From contig NZ_CP026498.1 in the NCBI RefSeq assembly GCF_002953255.1, positions 9,559,605 to 9,623,604 of the forward strand: 64,000 nt of DNA. Direction: 5' to 3'. The notes under the pieces were generated by a model. That model was not told the DNA's origin and ran no database searches. It saw nothing but the letters and a program-made list of their open reading frames with translations. Positions 48,014-56,797 of this stretch are shown here, piece by piece. The DNA is from Streptomyces sp. CB01881. Its GTDB lineage: Bacteria; Actinomycetota; Actinomycetes; Streptomycetales; Streptomycetaceae. The position numbers were made by a program, and so were the translations under genes. The stretch's first letter is position 1. The number at the start of each line of letters is the position of its first letter.

Positions 48014-49021
48014 GTGAGCATCACCTCCTCCCGCACCGCCCTGTCCGACGCCCGGCTGCTGCACGACCTGGAGGAGGTGGTCGAGCGGGAGCTCAACCGT
48101 CACCTGCGGGTGTTCAAGGAGTGGATGCCGCACGAGTACGTGCCCTGGGGCCGGGGCCGGGACTTCGACGGACCGCTGGGCGGCGAGCCGTGGTCGCCCG
48201 AGCAGTCGCCGCTGACCGAGGTCGGCCGGGTCTCGCTGGTGGTGAACCTGCTGACCGAGGACAACCTGCCCAGCTACCACCACGAGATCGCCACCCTGTT
48301 CGGCCGTGACGGCGCCTGGGGCACCTGGGTGCACCAGTGGACCGCGGAGGAGGCCCGGCACTCCATCGTGCTGCGCGACTACCTGCTCGCCTCCCGCGCG
48401 GTGGACCCGGCGGCCCTGGAGCGGGCCCGGATGTCGCACATGCGCAACGGCTTCGTCTCCGACAACGGGCACTCGCCGCTGCACACGGTCGCCTACGTCG
48501 CCTTCCAGGAGCTGGCCACCCGCGTCTCGCACCGCAACACCGGCCACGAGTCCGGCGACCCGGTGTGCGACCGGATGCTGGCGCAGGTCGCCAACGACGA
48601 GAACCTGCACATGGTCTTCTACCGCAACCTGCTCAAGGCCGCGCTCGAACTCGCCCCCGACCAGGCGATGCAGGCGGTGGCCGAGGTCGTGACCGGCTTC
48701 CGGATGCCCGGCCACGGCATGCCGGGCTTCGAACGGGCCGCCGCCCGGATCGCGCTCGGCGGCGTCTACAACCTCCGTATCCACCACGACGACGTCCTCC
48801 AGCCGGTACTCCGTCACCTCAGGATCATGGAGACGGCCGGGCTCGGCCCGGACGGGCTGAGGGCCCAGCAGCAGCTCGGCGACCACCTGGACGCCCTGAC
48901 CGCCCAGGCCGCCAGGTTCGACGAGCGCCGGGCCGCGCTCCTCGCCCGCCGCGCCGCGGCGGCCGGCGGATCCGACCCTGGTGCGAGCGGCGGCGGGCAC
49001 GACCGGTGGGCCGGCCGGTGA
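48014..49021 (+). CDS. Acyl-ACP desaturase (diiron, DesA-type)
   Basis: 335 residues, ferritin-like. Diiron ligands are visible: VVNLLTEDNLPSYHHEI, WTAEEARHS (ExxH) and VANDENLHMVFY (ExxH), as in plant stearoyl-ACP desaturases and mycobacterial DesA1/DesA2. It inserts a cis double bond into acyl-ACP, controlling membrane fluidity. The GTG start is 14 bases after the conserved AAGCTGG region; the match MSITSSRTALSDARLLHDLEEVVE begins there. The C-terminus is Ala/Gly-rich. A palindrome upstream suggests repression by an acyl-CoA or ACP-responsive regulator. Confidence 0.9.
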   Translation: MSITSSRTALSDARLLHDLEEVVERELNRHLRVFKEWMPHEYVPWGRGRDFDGPLGGEPWSPEQSPLTEVGRVSLVVNLLTEDNLPSYHHEIATLFGRDGAWGTWVHQWTAEEARHSIVLRDYLLASRAVDPAALERARMSHMRNGFVSDNGHSPLHTVAYVAFQELATRVSHRNTGHESGDPVCDRMLAQVANDENLHMVFYRNLLKAALELAPDQAMQAVAEVVTGFRMPGHGMPGFERAAARIALGGVYNLRIHHDDVLQPVLRHLRIMETAGLGPDGLRAQQQLGDHLDALTAQAARFDERRAALLARRAAAAGGSDPGASGGGHDRWAGR

Positions 49022-49132
49022 CACACCGTCGGTACACCTCGACGGACGCTTCGACCACGTGGTCACCCTTTCGGGGGCCACCGTCGCCTCCTGACCGCCC
49101 CTGACCAGGCCCGACCTCCCCCGAGCGCCCCG

Positions 49133-49151
49133 GCCGGGCCCCGGGCCCGGC
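49133..49151 (+). terminator. Terminator-like hairpin after the desaturase gene
   Basis: GCCGGGCC (49133-49140) pairs with GGCCCGGC (49144-49151) around a 3-base loop, about 110 bases after the stop. The gap 49022-49305 shows no gene. Confidence 0.45.
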
Positions 49152-49305
49152 CCGCGCAGGCCGCGCGCGCCGGGCCTCCTCCTGGTATCCGGACCGGTTG
49201 CCGACCCCTCGTCACCCGGACAGCCCGTCAGGGTCGTCGTGGCGGGCGTTTGCCGCCGACGATCTCCTCAAGAGCTGGACGCAACCCGGAACGAGGACCA
49301 TCGAG

Positions 49306-50664
49306 ATGACCCGACCGCTTTCCCACCGACGCAGGACGACGGCCCACCGTGGCCTGGCAGTGGCCGCGATGACCGTCGCCGGACTCCTCCCGGTGGGGGC
49401 GATACCCGCGAGCGCGGCCGCGCCCGCCCTGGTGACCGCCCACGGACACGACCACGGACGCGACCACCGCCACGGGCACGGCCACGGACACCACCACGGA
49501 CACGGCCACGCCCGCGGGGACGACCACCGCGGCGACCGCGGCCGGTACACCGACGTCAGCTCCGACGCCGGGGACGACGCCGGCTCCGACGAGGACTGCA
49601 CGCAGGAAGAGCTGAGCCCCGAGCTCGCGGCCCAGCTCGACGCGGCCGTCAAGCAGGTGATGAACCAGACGGGCGTTCCCGGTGTCTCCGTCGGCCTGTG
49701 GCTGCCGGGCAAGGGCCGGTACGTCCGCTCCTTCGGCGTCGCCGACAAGAAGACCGGCGCCCCCATGTCCGACGACCTCTTCATGCGGATCGGCAGCGTG
49801 ACCAAGACCTTCACCGCCACCGCCGTGCTGGAGCTGGTCGACGACGGGCTGGTCGGGCTCGACGACCCGATCTCGGACTACGTGAGCGGCGTCCCCGACG
49901 GCGACCGGATCACCGTGCGCAACCTCGCGGAGATGCGCAGCGGCCTCTTCCCGTACTCCTCCGACCCGGGCTTCGTCACCGCGCTGGAGTCGAACCCCAC
50001 CAGGCCGTTCACCCCCGAGGAACTGCTCGCGTACGGGTACAAGCACCCCAACGTCGCCGCGCCGGGCACGCAGTTCCAGTACAACAACAGCAACTACATC
50101 CTGCTCGGCCTGGTCGTCGAGAAGGTGAGCGGCATCCCGCTGGCCGAGTTCATCCACGACCGGGTCACGAAGCCGAGCGGCCTCGACGACACCGTGTTCC
50201 CCGCAGGGGCCGAGTTCCCGTCCCCGCACGCACACGGGTACACCAACCAGACCCTGAACGGCGCGACGGTCGACGCCACGGACTGGAACCCGAGCTGGGG
50301 CTGGGCCGCCGGCGCGATGATCTCCGACCTGGACGACATGAAGCGCTGGGCCAAGGACCTCGCGGACGGCACGCTGCTCTCGCCCGAGACGCAGGAGCAG
50401 CGCACCAGGTACCTGTCCACCGGCCTCCCCGGCGCGGGCTACGGGCTCGGCATCTTCAGTGTCCAGGGGTGGGTGGGGCACAACGGCTCACTGCCCGGGT
50501 ACGAGAGCCTCGTCCTCCACATGCCCGAGACGGGCGCGACGCTCGTCGTGCTCCTCAACACCGACATCCTCCACGAGGGCATCGAGCCGAGCACCCTCTT
50601 CGGACAGGCGATCACCAAGATCGTGACACCCGACAACGTCTTCTTCATCCCCGCCACGAAGTAG
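49306..50664 (+). CDS. Secreted serine hydrolase, beta-lactamase/D-Ala-D-Ala carboxypeptidase family
   Basis: 452 residues. A signal peptide (to about PASAAA, residue 39) is followed by a His/Gly/Asp tract (HGHDHGRDHRHGHGHGHHHG, residues 47-66), then an acidic linker. The class C-like serine hydrolase domain has SVTK (Ser164, Lys167), QYNNSNYI as the Tyr motif and WVGHNGSLPGYES as the third box. It is probably an extracytoplasmic peptidase or esterase acting on D-amino acid peptides. The His tract may bind zinc or nickel. The ATG at 49306 has GAGG upstream. A strong terminator follows. Confidence 0.87.
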   Translation: MTRPLSHRRRTTAHRGLAVAAMTVAGLLPVGAIPASAAAPALVTAHGHDHGRDHRHGHGHGHHHGHGHARGDDHRGDRGRYTDVSSDAGDDAGSDEDCTQEELSPELAAQLDAAVKQVMNQTGVPGVSVGLWLPGKGRYVRSFGVADKKTGAPMSDDLFMRIGSVTKTFTATAVLELVDDGLVGLDDPISDYVSGVPDGDRITVRNLAEMRSGLFPYSSDPGFVTALESNPTRPFTPEELLAYGYKHPNVAAPGTQFQYNNSNYILLGLVVEKVSGIPLAEFIHDRVTKPSGLDDTVFPAGAEFPSPHAHGYTNQTLNGATVDATDWNPSWGWAAGAMISDLDDMKRWAKDLADGTLLSPETQEQRTRYLSTGLPGAGYGLGIFSVQGWVGHNGSLPGYESLVLHMPETGATLVVLLNTDILHEGIEPSTLFGQAITKIVTPDNVFFIPATK

Positions 50665-50695
50665 ACCGCCGCCGGTCGCGGCCCGCGGGGGCCCG

Positions 50696-50733
50696 GCGGC
50701 CCGCACCTGCCCGCGGAGGGCGGTGCGGGCCGC
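50696..50733 (+). terminator. Strong terminator hairpin
   Basis: GCGGCCCGCACC (50696-50707) pairs perfectly with GGTGCGGGCCGC (50722-50733); an inner GCCC/GGGC stem sits in the loop. It closes the serine hydrolase gene. Confidence 0.8.
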
Positions 50734-50955
50734 GATGACGACGCCCTGACCTCCGGTTGGCGGTTGCCGGACACGGCGGCACAGGACTTGCCGAACCTGA
50801 CCGAGTCCTGAACCTCCGCGCCTTGAGCGGCGACCGCGTCCCGTGGAGGCTTGGAACGGAGATCCGGCCCGTTGTCGTCCCGAGGGGGAGGTACCCGCCG
50901 TGCACAGGACCTGCGCCGCCGCGCCGCGGCGAGCCCCGAACGCGACCGCCCGCCC

Positions 50956-52254
50956 ATGACCAGGCTGATCGGCCGTGCCTTCGGCTCCCTGACGGTCCGG
51001 AACTTCCGCCTCTTCGCGACCGGCCAGATCGTCTCGGCGGCGGGCACCTGGATGATGGTCGTCGCCCAGGACTGGCTGGTCCTCGACCTGACCGGCAACT
51101 CCGGCCCCGCGCTGGGCGCCGTGACCGCGCTCCAGTTCACCCCGGTGCTGCTGCTGACCCTCCACGGCGGCCGGCTCGCGGACCGCCACGACAAGCGCCT
51201 GCTGCTCACCGTGGCCAACCTGGCGGCCGGTGCGCTCGCCCTGGTGCTGTCGCTGCTGGTGCTCGCGCACGACGTCCGGCTCTGGCACGTCTACGGGCTG
51301 GCGCTCGGCCTGGGCGTCGTCAACGCGGTCGAGGTCCCGACCCGCCTCTCCTTCGTGAGCGAGATGGTCGGCGCCGAGCTGCTGCCGAACGCCTCGGCGC
51401 TCAGCGCCGCCTACTTCAGCACCGCGCGCGTCGTCGGCCCGGCGCTCGCCGGGCTCCTCCTCACCGCGCTGGGCACCGGCTGGGTCATGCTGGTCAACGC
51501 GCTCAGCTACCTGGTCACGGTGACGACCCTGCGTCTGATCCGCCCGGCGGAGCTGAGGCGCGGCCCGCGCACGGACGCCCACCCGCGGGTGCGGGACGGC
51601 CTGCGCTACGTCTCGGGACGCCGGGACCTGCTGCTGGCCCTGGCGCTGGTCGCCGCGGTCGGCCTGTTCGGCATGAACTTCCAGCTCACCCTTCCGCTGC
51701 TGGCCAAGACGGTCTTCCACGCGGACGCCGCCTCCTTCGGGCTGCTGTCCAGCGCCTTCGCGGCCGGCTCACTCGTCGCGGCGCTGGCCACCACCGGGCG
51801 CCGGCGCCGGCCGTCGGGCCACCTGGTGGCCGGATCCGCGCTCGCCTTCGGGGTGCTGGAAGGCCTGACGGGGTGGGCGCCCTCGTTCGCCGTCGCCGCC
51901 GTGCTGCTGTTCCTGGTGGGCTTCACGGCCATCCACTTCGCGCAGGCCGCCAACCACCGCGTCCAGCTCGGCAGCGACCCGCGGTACCGCGGTCGCGTGA
52001 TGGCGCTCTACACCCTGATCCTCCAGGGGTCCACGCCGCTGGGCGCCCTGGGCGTCGGCTGGCTGGCCCAGCACTGGGGTGCGCGCTCCGGGCTCGTGCT
52101 GGGCGGGCTGGGCTCGGCGGCCGCGGCGGTCTGCGCCCTCGGGTACGAGCGGCGCGACCGGGCCGGGCGGGAGCCGGGGCGCGACGGTCCGTCCGGCGGC
52201 CGGCAGGAGGCCGGCGACCCCGGCGCACCCGACGACGTGCGGGCCCTGCGGTGA
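50956..52254 (+). CDS. MFS exporter (DHA3/enterobactin-exporter-like)
   Basis: About 432 residues with 10-12 predicted membrane helices, beginning FGSLTVRNFRLFATGQIVSAAGTWMMVVAQDWLVLDLTGNS, a start typical of MFS_3 efflux proteins. The loop GGRLADRHDKRLLL is the family motif A. FVSEMVGAELLPNASALSAAYFSTARVVGPALAGLL is also typical. It probably exports a small hydrophobic metabolite and may confer self-resistance if it belongs to the polyketide arm downstream. The ATG at 50956 lacks a clear ribosome site; an in-frame TTG at 50851 is less likely. It lies 130 bases before accE. Confidence 0.82.
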   Translation: MTRLIGRAFGSLTVRNFRLFATGQIVSAAGTWMMVVAQDWLVLDLTGNSGPALGAVTALQFTPVLLLTLHGGRLADRHDKRLLLTVANLAAGALALVLSLLVLAHDVRLWHVYGLALGLGVVNAVEVPTRLSFVSEMVGAELLPNASALSAAYFSTARVVGPALAGLLLTALGTGWVMLVNALSYLVTVTTLRLIRPAELRRGPRTDAHPRVRDGLRYVSGRRDLLLALALVAAVGLFGMNFQLTLPLLAKTVFHADAASFGLLSSAFAAGSLVAALATTGRRRRPSGHLVAGSALAFGVLEGLTGWAPSFAVAAVLLFLVGFTAIHFAQAANHRVQLGSDPRYRGRVMALYTLILQGSTPLGALGVGWLAQHWGARSGLVLGGLGSAAAAVCALGYERRDRAGREPGRDGPSGGRQEAGDPGAPDDVRALR

Positions 52255-52384
52255 CCGCCGTGGCCTCAGGAGCATCCGAGACCACGGTGACCTCGGTGGC
52301 CTCGGTGGCCCCCGCGTCGTCCGCCACTCTCCGGCCGGCTCTCCCGGGCCGGCTCCACCACCCCCCGACCGGAAGGGCGTTGCG

Positions 52385-52609
52385 ATGACCGGGCCGAACG
52401 ATCCCCGCCTGCTCCGCGTGGAGCGCGGCGATCCGTCCCCCGACGAGCTGGCCGCGGTGGTCGCCGTCCTGCTCGCCCGTGCGGCCGTCGGCGCCGGCCC
52501 GCCGCCTGCCGACGAACCGGCGCCGACGGCCCGGTGGCGCCGCCTGGAGCGGGTGTACCTCTTCGACGCCCCCCGGGTCTGGCGCACGTACCAGCGCGCC
52601 GACGGCTGA
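52385..52609 (+). CDS. accE: Acyl-CoA carboxylase epsilon subunit
   Basis: 74 residues. The segment LLRVERGDPSPDELAAVVAVLLARAA is the signature of actinobacterial acyl-CoA carboxylase epsilon subunits, with a C-terminal WRRLERVYLFDAPRVWRTYQ region. These small proteins bind the carboxyltransferase (beta) core and raise its activity. Normally accE lies next to pccB; here it is alone, 9.2 kb from the beta-type gene at 61821-63392. GGAAGGG precedes the ATG. It may supply extra malonyl-CoA for polyketide synthesis. Confidence 0.85.
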   Translation: MTGPNDPRLLRVERGDPSPDELAAVVAVLLARAAVGAGPPPADEPAPTARWRRLERVYLFDAPRVWRTYQRADG

Positions 52610-52620
52610 GCCGTCCCGGT

Positions 52621-52660
52621 GCGGCCCGGCCTCCGCCCGGGAGGGCGTGGGCCGGGCCGC
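52621..52660. terminator. Convergent terminator hairpin
   Basis: GCGGCCCGGCC (52621-52631) pairs with GGCCGGGCCGC (52650-52660). It sits between accE and the converging monooxygenase gene. Confidence 0.7.
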
Positions 52661-52696
52661 GCCGCTCCTCGGGTCGCTCGGACCGCCCGGACCCGC

Positions 52697-53356
52697 TCAG
52701 GCTTCCGGGAAGAGGCTGCGGTAGTGCCGGTACAGGGTGCCGGTGCCGCCGAGCTCCTTCAGCACCGGCTCCCAGACCGCCTCGATGTGGGCGACCGCCT
52801 CGGCCTCCGACACCCACTCGGAGAAGCTGAGGATGCTCGTCCCGTCGACACTGATGTGCATGTTCGCGGATATCCCGCCCGGGTAGTCACGATCCTCGCC
52901 CTCGGTCCTCTCCTCGGCTGCCAGGAGGCCGTCGATCCACTCACGGGCGGCCTGGTCGTTCTCCGCGCCGAAGAAGGCCACGGGGAAGGACTCGGCGACG
53001 GGGGCCGGGCCGGCGACCCCGCCCCCGTGCACCGCGCGGTACAGCCGGTAGGCGACGGGCGCCGGTGCACCGGTGCCGGCACCCGTGTGGTCGGAGATCC
53101 CGCCCTTCTCCCCCAGCGACCGCTGCAGCGCCTCCTCCGAGGACCACTGGGCGTACGTCAGCACCGGCCCCCCGTCGCTGCTCGTGTAGGCCGTGAGTGA
53201 CAGCAGTTCGGCGGGCCAGGGGCTGGACTCCCAGTGCGCGACGACGGCCCGCGCGACCTCCGGCTGCTCCCGGCCGTCCGCCGGCACCGTCCCGACCAGC
53301 ACGATGTCGCTCTTCGGGTTCTCGATGACGGGCCGCTGGGCAGGGGTGACGGACAT
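52697..53356 (-). CDS. Antibiotic biosynthesis monooxygenase-fold protein (two ABM units)
   Basis: 219 residues built from two ABM (ferredoxin-like) units. The first contains DIVLVGTVPADGREQPEVARAVVAHWESSPWPAELLSLTAYTSSDGGPVLTYAQWSSEEALQRSL, the second FFGAENDQAAREWIDGLLAA and GGISANMHISVDGTSILSFSEWVSEAEAVAHI. Family members include anthrone oxygenases and the ring-opening oxygenases of angucycline pathways. The ATG at 53356 has GAGGAG upstream. A perfect palindrome lies between this gene and the divergent TetR gene. It is paralogous to 58134-58778. The exact reaction cannot be told from the sequence. Confidence 0.75.
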   Translation of the reverse strand: MSVTPAQRPVIENPKSDIVLVGTVPADGREQPEVARAVVAHWESSPWPAELLSLTAYTSSDGGPVLTYAQWSSEEALQRSLGEKGGISDHTGAGTGAPAPVAYRLYRAVHGGGVAGPAPVAESFPVAFFGAENDQAAREWIDGLLAAEERTEGEDRDYPGGISANMHISVDGTSILSFSEWVSEAEAVAHIEAVWEPVLKELGGTGTLYRHYRSLFPEA

Positions 53357-53477
53357 TCTCGGGCTCCTCGGGTCGGGGTGGCTCCACGACGGCGCGGGGC
53401 CACGGCGTGGTACCGACAATTCTCCGACCGGCCGTCACCCGCGACCAGGAAGCCCGGCTCAGGGTTCTGAAAAGAAC

Positions 53478-53506
53478 GTCAATTCCGTTTCAGAAAAGGT
53501 CAATTC
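53478..53506. promoter_or_regulatory. Direct repeats spaced two helical turns
   Basis: GTCAATTC occurs at 53478-53485 and 53499-53506, 21 bases apart on the same face of the helix, with flanking TCTGAAAAG/TCAGAAAAG similarity. Such spacing suits an OmpR-type activator such as the JadR1-like regulator encoded nearby. This is inference from spacing. Confidence 0.45.
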
Positions 53507-53545
53507 ACGTGTACGACACCGGACCGGCCCGGCATCGGGGAAATT

Positions 53546-53561
53546 TGCACTGATCAGTGCA
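53546..53561. promoter_or_regulatory. Perfect palindromic TetR operator
   Basis: TGCACTGATCAGTGCA is a perfect 16-bp palindrome in the divergent gap between the ABM gene and the TetR gene, 40 bases before the latter. It is the probable autoregulatory site. Confidence 0.7.
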
Positions 53562-53600
53562 GATCACGGAACCAATCGGTCAGCGGCATTGAACTGATGG

Positions 53601-54305
53601 ATGCAGAACCGCCGACCCGACGGTTATGCTGCGCGGGTGGACGGAACTGCGACATCGGCGTCTGCCAGGCGGACGGCCTCCCGGGGACGCATCGACAAGC
53701 GACAGGCGATCCTGGGCGCGGCGTTCACCGTGTTCGCCGACCAGGGCTACGCCCGCGCGGGCATGGACGGCATCGCCGAGGTGGCGGGCGTCGCCAAGCA
53801 CACCGTCTACAACCACTTCGGCGACAAGGAGAACCTCTTCCACGCCGCGTTGGCGGCGACCGCCGACGCGGTGATGACCGAGAACCTGGCCATCGTGGAG
53901 GAGTTGACGTTCGAGTGCGGCGAGGGGGCCGAACCGGTCCGCTCCCGGCTGGAGGACGTGGGCTACCGCCTGCTGCTCCAGTGTTGTGATCCCCGCTCCT
54001 GGGCCCTGCGCCGGCTCCTCCAGGCGGAGATCACCCGCTTCCCCGAACTGCTGGAGATCGTCCGCGGGTTCGGCTCCGACCGGCTCAGGCAGGGCCTGGC
54101 CGACCGGATGGCCCGGCTCGCCCTCGCCGGCAGGCTGCGGATCTGCGATCCCGTCGAGGCGGCCGAGCAGTTCCTCGCCCTGCTCACCGGGCCGATGGAG
54201 GCCCGCTCGCAGCTCGGCACCCGCACCGTCCCGGAGAGCGAACTGCGCGCCGTTGCGGGCGCTGCGGTGGGCACGTTCCTCCGGGCGTTCCACGCCGGCC
54301 CCTGA
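53601..54305 (+). CDS. TetR-family transcriptional regulator
   Basis: About 234 residues. The HTH region RQAILGAAFTVFADQGYARAGMDGIAEVAGVAKHTVYNHFGDKENLFHAAL is well kept, with a helical ligand domain after it. A GTG at 53637, just after a TATGCT-like -10 element, may be the true (possibly leaderless) start, giving MDGTATSASARR. The gene is divergent from an ABM gene with a perfect palindrome between them, the standard repressor-exporter or repressor-enzyme layout. It may respond to the polyketide product or an intermediate. Confidence 0.85.
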   Translation: MQNRRPDGYAARVDGTATSASARRTASRGRIDKRQAILGAAFTVFADQGYARAGMDGIAEVAGVAKHTVYNHFGDKENLFHAALAATADAVMTENLAIVEELTFECGEGAEPVRSRLEDVGYRLLLQCCDPRSWALRRLLQAEITRFPELLEIVRGFGSDRLRQGLADRMARLALAGRLRICDPVEAAEQFLALLTGPMEARSQLGTRTVPESELRAVAGAAVGTFLRAFHAGP

Positions 54306-54544
54306 CCCGCGGACACCGGCGGCCGCGCACCGGCCCCGGGCTTCCGGCACCCCGGAAACCCGGGAGCCGGCCGGCGCGTCCCGTCCCGGCGCGTGGGAAC
54401 GGCCCGGCGGCAACCGACGACAGCGGTCCGGGGGCGTCCCCGCCGAGCAGTACGAGGCGGGGTCACCCGGACCGGCAGGGAGGCAGGCAATGGGGCTTGC
54501 GACCGTGAAACCAATCCGACCCGTGCTACCCCAAGGGAGATACC

Positions 54545-55234
54545 GTGCGAATCCTCGTGGTGGAGGCCCAGAAGCACGAAGCGATGATCCTGACCCGCAG
54601 TCTTGAGCGGTACGGCCACGAAGTCACCACCGTCCACACCGGGACGGCCGCGCTGGAGAACCACCGGCAGGCGGACTTCGTCCTGCTCGACCTCGACCTG
54701 CCGGACGTGGACGGCCTGATGGTCTGCCGCAGAATCCGTGAGAGCGGCGGCGAACCCGTCCCGGTGATCGCGCTGACCGACGGCGGCACCGAGCAGGACC
54801 GCGTCCTCGGCCTCCGGGCGGGCGCCGACGACTGCCTCGACAAACCGTACGAGATACGCGAGTTGGCGGCCCGCATGGAGGCCGTCATGCGCCGCCGGGA
54901 GCCCCGCCAGCCGGTGCCCGCCCCGAAGACGACCGTCTCCATCGGCGCCCTCCGCATCGACGCGGCCTCACGCGAGGTGCAGGTGTACGGCAGGCCCGTC
55001 GAGCTGACCCGCAAGGAGTTCGACCTCCTGTACTACCTCGCCCGGCACTCCGAGGTGGTCGTCACCCGGCAGCGCCTGATGGCGGAGATCTGGGAGATCC
55101 CGCCGGCACAGGCCCAGGGCGCCCAGGCGAGCCGCACCGTCGACACCCACGTCAGCTCGCTGCGCAACAAGCTGGGGCGCAGCAGCTGGATCGTCACCGT
55201 CCGCGGGGTCGGGTTCCGGGTCGGCCTCGGCTGA
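54545..55234 (+). CDS. Atypical OmpR-family response regulator (JadR1-like)
   Basis: 229 residues. The receiver domain (1-115) keeps the phospho-type Asp49 in FVLLDLDLPDVDG, the Thr (VIALTDGG) and the Lys (CLDKPYEIREL), but the acidic pair after strand 1 is changed (ILVVEAQ instead of VDD), which usually prevents normal phosphorylation. The winged-helix domain follows (IDAASREVQVYGRPVELTRKEFDLLYYLARH and RTVDTHVSSLRNKLG). Such regulators, JadR1 and LanI types, activate angucycline genes and can bind the product. No histidine kinase gene is adjacent. The GTG start at 54545 has AAGGGAGA upstream. A terminator follows. Confidence 0.85.
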   Translation: MRILVVEAQKHEAMILTRSLERYGHEVTTVHTGTAALENHRQADFVLLDLDLPDVDGLMVCRRIRESGGEPVPVIALTDGGTEQDRVLGLRAGADDCLDKPYEIRELAARMEAVMRRREPRQPVPAPKTTVSIGALRIDAASREVQVYGRPVELTRKEFDLLYYLARHSEVVVTRQRLMAEIWEIPPAQAQGAQASRTVDTHVSSLRNKLGRSSWIVTVRGVGFRVGLG

Positions 55235-55287
55235 CCGGCGGCACGCCCGGACCGCGTCCGACGGCCTCCCCGACCGGCTGCCGGGCC

Positions 55288-55330
55288 CCGTGCGCGCGCA
55301 CGCTCCCGGGCAGGGCGTGCGCGCGCACGG
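55288..55330. terminator. Convergent terminator with 16-bp stem
   Basis: CCGTGCGCGCGCACGC (55288-55303) pairs perfectly with 55315-55330 around an 11-base loop. Both arms are nearly self-complementary runs of GC/CG dinucleotides. It lies between the response regulator and the converging hydroxylase gene. Confidence 0.75.
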
Positions 55331-55365
55331 CGGGCGGACGTGATCCGCTCACGCGTGCCCGCGGC

Positions 55366-56544
55366 TCACAGGTACACCGTGTTGGGCTCCAGGCCGCTCA
55401 GGAGCCGGCCGTAGAGCTCGATGTTGGTGCTCGGCGTGATCAGGGAGTGCAGGGACGTCGCGTGGACGTCCCGCTGGATGCGGGTGATCGGCACGTCCTG
55501 GAAGATCGAGGAGCCGCCGCTCGCCGCGGCCAGGATCTCCACCGCCTGCTTGGCCTGCCTGGCGATCCAGCCGATCTGCACCCGGGAGAAGACCCGGTCC
55601 TCCTGGGACCACGGCTCGTCCCGGTCGATCTTGCGCGCCAGCAGGTCGGCGAACCGGTGGGCCCGCGCCTCGGCGTCCTCGACCAGCAGGGCCGCCTCGC
55701 CGACCTGGAGGTGGGTGACCGGCGCCTCCCGCTGGCTCGGGTAGCTCGTGTACGTCAGCGGCCGGCCGGGGAGGCGCTCCAGGAAGGCCGCCAGGGCGTA
55801 CTTGGCCGCACCGACGAGCTGGCCCGTCTGCATCGCCGTCGCGGTGACCAGCATCGGCACCCGGTAGGCGGGCTTCACCGCGTTCACCTGCGACTTGGAG
55901 ACGTTCTGGTAGAACTCGGCGCCGCTGATCACGCGCCGGTCCGGCACGAAGACGTCCTTCGCCACGGTGGTCACGCTGCCCGAGCCCTGGAGCCCGATGG
56001 TGTGCCAGTCGTCGACGATCTCCAGCTCGTCCACCGGCACGAGGGAGAACAGCGGGAAGGTCTCCCCCGCAGGCCCCTCGGGCATCGCCGCGGTGATCTT
56101 CCAATGGCTGTGCAGCACACCGCTGTTGAATCCCCAGCTGCCGTTGAGCAGATAGCCGCCGTCGACCCGGGTCGCCGTGCCGGTGGCCGCCGTCGTGCCG
56201 CTCACCCGGACGTGGGGCCGGGCGAACACCTCGTCGAGGGCCTCGTCCGGCCAGAGGCCGACCATCCAGGTCAGCGAGGCGTAGATGGACATGCAGAAGG
56301 CCACCGAGCTGTTGCCCTTGGCGACCTCGGCCAGCACGTCGACGAACGAGCGCACGTCCGACTCGTATCCGCCGTACTGGGCGGGCACCTGCATGCGGAG
56401 CAGCCCGGACTCCTCGACCGCCTCGATGACGTCCGGGGGCAGCCGGCGGTTCTCGTCGATCCAGAGCGCCCGGGAGCGCAGCAGGGGCACCAGCTTCCCT
56501 GCCGCCTCGACGAGATCGCCCCGGGTTGGCACGGTGGTTGACAT
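55366..56544 (-). CDS. Flavin-dependent monooxygenase, acyl-CoA dehydrogenase-fold (two-component oxygenase)
   Basis: 392 residues with the acyl-CoA dehydrogenase fold (helical N-terminal part, beta-domain with GGYLLNGSWGFNSGVLHSHW, C-terminal helical bundle with QTGQLVGAAKYALAAFLERL). The catalytic Glu of true dehydrogenases is not evident, and SGSWGFNSG and the Ser/His pattern match reduced-flavin hydroxylases such as HsaA and ActVA-ORF5 types. These use FMNH2 from a separate reductase, which could be the FMN reductase at 58930. It probably hydroxylates an aromatic polyketide ring. The ATG at 56544 has GGAGGA upstream. Confidence 0.78.
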   Translation of the reverse strand: MSTTVPTRGDLVEAAGKLVPLLRSRALWIDENRRLPPDVIEAVEESGLLRMQVPAQYGGYESDVRSFVDVLAEVAKGNSSVAFCMSIYASLTWMVGLWPDEALDEVFARPHVRVSGTTAATGTATRVDGGYLLNGSWGFNSGVLHSHWKITAAMPEGPAGETFPLFSLVPVDELEIVDDWHTIGLQGSGSVTTVAKDVFVPDRRVISGAEFYQNVSKSQVNAVKPAYRVPMLVTATAMQTGQLVGAAKYALAAFLERLPGRPLTYTSYPSQREAPVTHLQVGEAALLVEDAEARAHRFADLLARKIDRDEPWSQEDRVFSRVQIGWIARQAKQAVEILAAASGGSSIFQDVPITRIQRDVHATSLHSLITPSTNIELYGRLLSGLEPNTVYL

Positions 56545-56764
56545 GATGGGTTCCTCCCGGTGTGGGTGACTCGGATGCCCCCGTCGTCGGTCCTCGGAGT
56601 CCCGGGCGACGGGCGCAGGTCTGTTTCTGGCGGGCGGGGATCTCGGATTCGGTGGTCCGGCGGGCGACTTGGCCACGCGGGAGGTCACGGCGGGAGCGCC
56701 GTCGACGAGCCGATGTCCGGATCCTCGCACCGCCGGTCCGCGGGCGGCAAGGGAAGTCCGGAGA

Positions 56765-56785
56765 ACCTGCGGGCGGCCCGCAGGT
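56765..56785 (-). terminator. Terminator-like hairpin after the LuxR gene
   Basis: ACCTGCGGG (56765-56773) pairs perfectly with CCCGCAGGT (56777-56785) around a CGG loop, 12 bases past the LuxR stop. The rest of 56545-56797 shows no gene. Confidence 0.55.
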
Positions 56786-56797
56786 CCCGGCGGGCCG

